From the NCBI GenBank assembly GCA_037179515.1, contig JAXCGZ010017036.1, forward strand, positions 1-64,000: a stretch of 64,000 nucleotides of DNA, written 5' to 3'. Within the stretch, counting starts at the first letter, position 1; each line of letters starts with the position of its first letter. The notes beneath the pieces were generated by a model. That model was not told the origin of the DNA. It ran no database searches and saw nothing but the letters and a program-made list of their open reading frames with translations. A program made the position numbers and the translations under genes. Source of the DNA: Halocaridina rubra (lineage: Eukaryota > Arthropoda > Malacostraca > Decapoda > Atyidae). Of this stretch, positions 61,183-64,000 are shown in pieces.

Positions 61183-64000
61183 TATAAGAACATAAGAACT
61201 TAAGAATAGAGGACACTGCAACATGCCTACTGGCACACACGAGGCAGCTCCATTTTTGAATTGCATTTTCAGCATGTCTAACCTATTCTATTCTACTCTA
61301 CTTATTTATTCTGTTTTTCTTTTTATGATTTTTCTAACAAGCACTAACCTATTCATACCCACCCTACCTCTGTCATATGTCTATCTAATCTACATTTGAA
61401 GGTGTCTAAGGTATTGGCATTTACTATCATACTAGGAAGCTTGTTCCATGCATCAGCTACTCTATTACCAAACCAATTTTTACCAATTTCCCTTCTGAAC
61501 CTAAATTTATCAAGCTTAAATCCATTATTACGAGTTCTGGTTTGATCATGAATTTTTAAAACTTTATTAATATCTCCCTTGTTAATCCCTTTAAACCATT
61601 TATACACTTCAATCATATCCCCCCTAACTCTTCGCCTCTCTAGAGAATGTAGATTAAGTTTTTTTAATCTGTCCTCATATGGTAGATTTCTGATATTGTG
61701 TATCATCTTGGTCATTCTTCGTTGCACTCTCTCCAAGGATTCAATTTCCATTCTATAATAGGGTGACCAGAATTGCACAGCATAATCTAAATGGGGCCTA
61801 ACTAATGCAAGATAGAGCTGCAAAATAACTTTTTCCGTCCTATTGCTGACGCTTCTTGAGATAAATCCTAAAATTCTGTTTGCTTTATTTCTGACTGCTG
61901 TGCATTGCTCTCTTGGCTTAAGACTACTACTCACAAGAACTCCCAAATCCCTTTCACACTGAGAACTCATGATTTCATGGTTATTTAGCTTATAACTAGT
62001 ATTGTCTTTTATAGTACCCATTTTAACTACTTTACATTTTTCTACATTAAATTCCATTTGCCATTTGTCCGACCATTCAGATAATCTATTTAGATCTTCC
62101 TGTAAAGCATGAATGTCTTCTTTTCCATTTATAGTTCTACCTATTTTAGTGTCGTCTGCGAATTTACTTAGGTTACTACTGATATCCGAATCCAGATCAT
62201 TTAGATATACGATGAATAATAGAGGACCCAGTACCGAGCCTTGTGGTACCCCGCTTGTAACCGAGCCCCACTCTGATTTCTCTCCATTTATGCAAACCCT
62301 CTGTTTTCTGTCTTTTAACCATTGTTTGATCCATCTGAGCACAGCTCCTCCTATACCATGAGCTTCCAGCTTTTTAACTAATCTTTTGTGAGGAACTCTA
62401 TCAAAAGCTTTGCTAAAATCTAGATATATTGTATCATATTCTTTGCCACAATCTACTGCCTCGTAAACTTCTGAATAAAAAGACAGTAAGTTTGTAAGAC
62501 ACGAAAAACCCTTAAGAAACCCGTGTTGTGAAAGTTTTATCAGTCTGTGTAATTCTAGATGTGCCCTTATTTTATTTGCAATTATGGATTCTAGAATCTT
62601 ACCCACTGTTGACGTTAAACTTACCTGCCTATAATTATTCTTTTTAACACGTTCTCCTTTTTTAAATATTGGTACCACATCTGCCAATTTCCACTCCATG
62701 GGTACCGATCCTAATTTTATTGAATTATTAAATAATGCAGTTAGAGGACAACTAAGCTCTTCCTTGCATTCCTTTAATATTCTAGCATATATTCCATCAG
62801 GTCCTGGAGATTTATGAGCCTTTAATTTATCTATTTCTTTTATTACCTCCTCTCTCGTAATATTTATTGAACTAAGTATATTATCGGGACTGTCTCTGTA
62901 AATGGATTCTACTTCCGGAATATTTTCCAAGTTTTCATTTGTAAATACAGATAAGAAATAATCATTTAAACATGTACACATCACTTTATCGTCATCTGTG
63001 ATATGGCCATTGGCTACTTCAATTGGTCCGACTTTTTCCTTAAATTTTGTTTGATAATGTTGATAAAACCCTTTAGGATTTTCTTTAGCTTCTCCTGCTA
63101 TTCGAACTTCGTGTTTTCTTTTCGACTCTCTAACTATCTTTTTAACTTCCCTGTTTAACTGTATATATTGCTGCCTCACCTGCTCTTCACCTCTTTTTAG
63201 TTTCCTGTATATTCCTCTTTTAATACCTATAAGATTCTTTATTCTATTGTTCATCCATTTAGGGTCATTTTTTCTTGATCTGCAATGTTTCATGGGAATA
63301 TAGTCTCTCTGACTATTCTTAAGAGTCATGACAAAATTATTATATTCCTCATCCAAATTTATATTAACTGACGGGCTGCTGTTCTTTCCTGTGAGAGAAT
63401 TTAATGTATTGATCTTATCTTGTGATAATCCTTGGCATGTGGTACCCAAATTTCGGGGTAATCCGCTACCTGTGACCTGACCTGCTGGATTAACTACCCA
63501 CATCTGTACCCCAGAAATCCCTTCCCATACCTCATTAGATAATTTAGTTTTTAAGCCCTCAAAATCTCCTGCTCTAAAGTTTGGAACAATATTCTTATTT
63601 TCCTTTATAGTTTCCTTGAAAATTATGTTAAATCTAATGGAATCATGGTCACTGTTGCCCAATTTTTCACCAACTTCTAAATTTGTAACCATATTCTCTC
63701 TATTACTAAGAACTAAATCTAGTGTATTCACCCCCCGTGTTGCTTCATGTACATGCTGAGAAAGGAAATTGTCTTCTACTACTTCCAAAAACTCCTTAGA
63801 GCTACTATCACCTGTTATGGTTTCCCAGTTAATATGTCTAAAATTAAAATCGCCTACAATGCAAACTCTATTTGACCTGCTCACTTTAGAAATTTCATCG
63901 TATATAACTTGCGACTCTATATTATCTAGATCAGGTGGTCTGTAGACTACTCCTACAACTAGACTTTCTATATTATTTTTAATTTCAACCCATAAGGTTT
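61183..64000 (-). mobile_element. CR1-like LINE, copy 3, inverted relative to copy 1
   Basis: Minus-strand copy with its 3' end at 61183, where three TTCTTAWR-type octamers repeat (TTCTTAAG, TTCTTATG, TTCTTATA on the minus strand). The 3' UTR (61183-61352) matches 40741-40902 closely. The ORF runs off the right window edge. It lacks the SINE found in copy 1. Confidence 0.92.
61353..64000 (-). CDS. CR1-like ORF2, partial at the right edge, open throughout
   Basis: Open from the window edge to the stop at 61353, about 882 codons. The frame enters as TLWVEIKNN and VVYRPPDLDN, then carries VGDFNFRHINWE, TLDLVLSN, GNSDHDS, the RT blocks NYRQVSLTS, LDFSKAFDRVPHK, GVPQGSVLGPLLFIVY and catalytic KFADDTK, and the C-terminal VQRRMTKMIHN block. 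I count about 11 residue differences from copy 1 over the shared ~840 residues, one of them Pro to Gln in the usually conserved NYRPVSL motif. There is no stop or frameshift within the window. Whether the endonuclease N-terminus is intact cannot be seen. Confidence 0.93.
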   Translation of the reverse strand, partial: TLWVEIKNNIESLVVGVVYRPPDLDNIESQVIYDEISKVSRSNRVCIVGDFNFRHINWETITGDSSSKEFLEVVEDNFLSQHVHEATRGVNTLDLVLSNRENMVTNLEVGEKLGNSDHDSIRFNIIFKETIKENKNIVPNFRAGDFEGLKTKLSNEVWEGISGVQMWVVNPAGQVTGSGLPRNLGTTCQGLSQDKINTLNSLTGKNSSPSVNINLDEEYNNFVMTLKNSQRDYIPMKHCRSRKNDPKWMNNRIKNLIGIKRGIYRKLKRGEEQVRQQYIQLNREVKKIVRESKRKHEVRIAGEAKENPKGFYQHYQTKFKEKVGPIEVANGHITDDDKVMCTCLNDYFLSVFTNENLENIPEVESIYRDSPDNILSSINITREEVIKEIDKLKAHKSPGPDGIYARILKECKEELSCPLTALFNNSIKLGSVPMEWKLADVVPIFKKGERVKKNNYRQVSLTSTVGKILESIIANKIRAHLELHRLIKLSQHGFLKGFSCLTNLLSFYSEVYEAVDCGKEYDTIYLDFSKAFDRVPHKRLVKKLEAHGIGGAVLRWIKQWLKDRKQRVCINGEKSEWGSVTSGVPQGSVLGPLLFIVYLNDLDSDISSNLSKFADDTKIGRTINGKEDIHALQEDLNRLSEWSDKWQMEFNVEKCKVVKMGTIKDNTSYKLNNHEIMSSQCERDLGVLVSSSLKPREQCTAVRNKANRILGFISRSVSNRTEKVILQLYLALVRPHLDYAVQFWSPYYRMEIESLERVQRRMTKMIHNIRNLPYEDRLKKLNLHSLERRRVRGDMIEVYKWFKGINKGDINKVLKIHDQTRTRNNGFKLDKFRFRREIGKNWFGNRVADAWNKLPSMIVNANTLDTFKCRLDRHMTEVGWV

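Overview
This window looks like a transposon-dense stretch of an arthropod nuclear genome, most plausibly a decapod crustacean. That is an inference from three things: a degenerate block of TTAGG-type (arthropod) telomere repeats at about 60.9-61.0 kb; very long (AT)n, (CT)n and (GT)n microsatellites; and the mix of RTE, CR1-like, Gypsy, hAT and pogo-like elements. I found no convincing host protein-coding gene. The only open frame I cannot place in an element is a partial coiled-coil frame at the left edge (1-401), and it may be LINE ORF1.

Layout. 0.6-4.6 kb: about fifteen ~270-bp units with a tRNA-like core, in two oppositely oriented blocks meeting near 2430. 4.65-9.25 kb: two decayed LINEs on the minus strand. 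9.5-13.1 kb: two non-autonomous DNA transposons with pogo/Tigger-like termini, both bounded by (AT)n. 16.2-21.5 kb: a complete Gypsy LTR retrotransposon with near-identical LTRs and an intact pol. 22.9-26.8 kb: a non-coding LTR element (LARD-like) inserted into a LINE 3' fragment. 26.9-29.9 kb: a nearly intact CR1/L2-like LINE. 30-36 kb: microsatellites, more tRNA-core units and a SINE with a clear target-site duplication. 36.4-40.9 kb: a CR1-like LINE with an esterase-type ORF1 and a tRNA SINE inserted in frame in ORF2. 41.2-44.2 kb: a second, rearranged LARD-like copy. 44.8-47.9 kb: a hAT element with an inactivated transposase and a ~130-bp foldback. 48.8-53.4 kb: an internally deleted RTE copy beside a full-length, open RTE, both with target-site duplications. 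55.5-57.1 kb: an internal CR1-like fragment joined to tRNA-core units. 60.8-64 kb: a minisatellite, the TTAGG-like block and the third CR1-like copy, inverted relative to the first and about 99% identical in protein.

How the parts relate. Nothing here forms a cellular pathway. The logic is one of genome parasites: autonomous LINEs (RTE, CR1-like) that could supply reverse transcriptase and endonuclease to tRNA-derived SINEs, autonomous and non-autonomous LTR elements, and cut-and-paste elements lying in or beside (AT)n tracts. The best candidates for recent mobility are the Gypsy element (16.2-21.5 kb), the RTE (50.2-53.4 kb) and the CR1-like family (copies 1 and 3). Element clades are assigned by reading motifs, not by database search.
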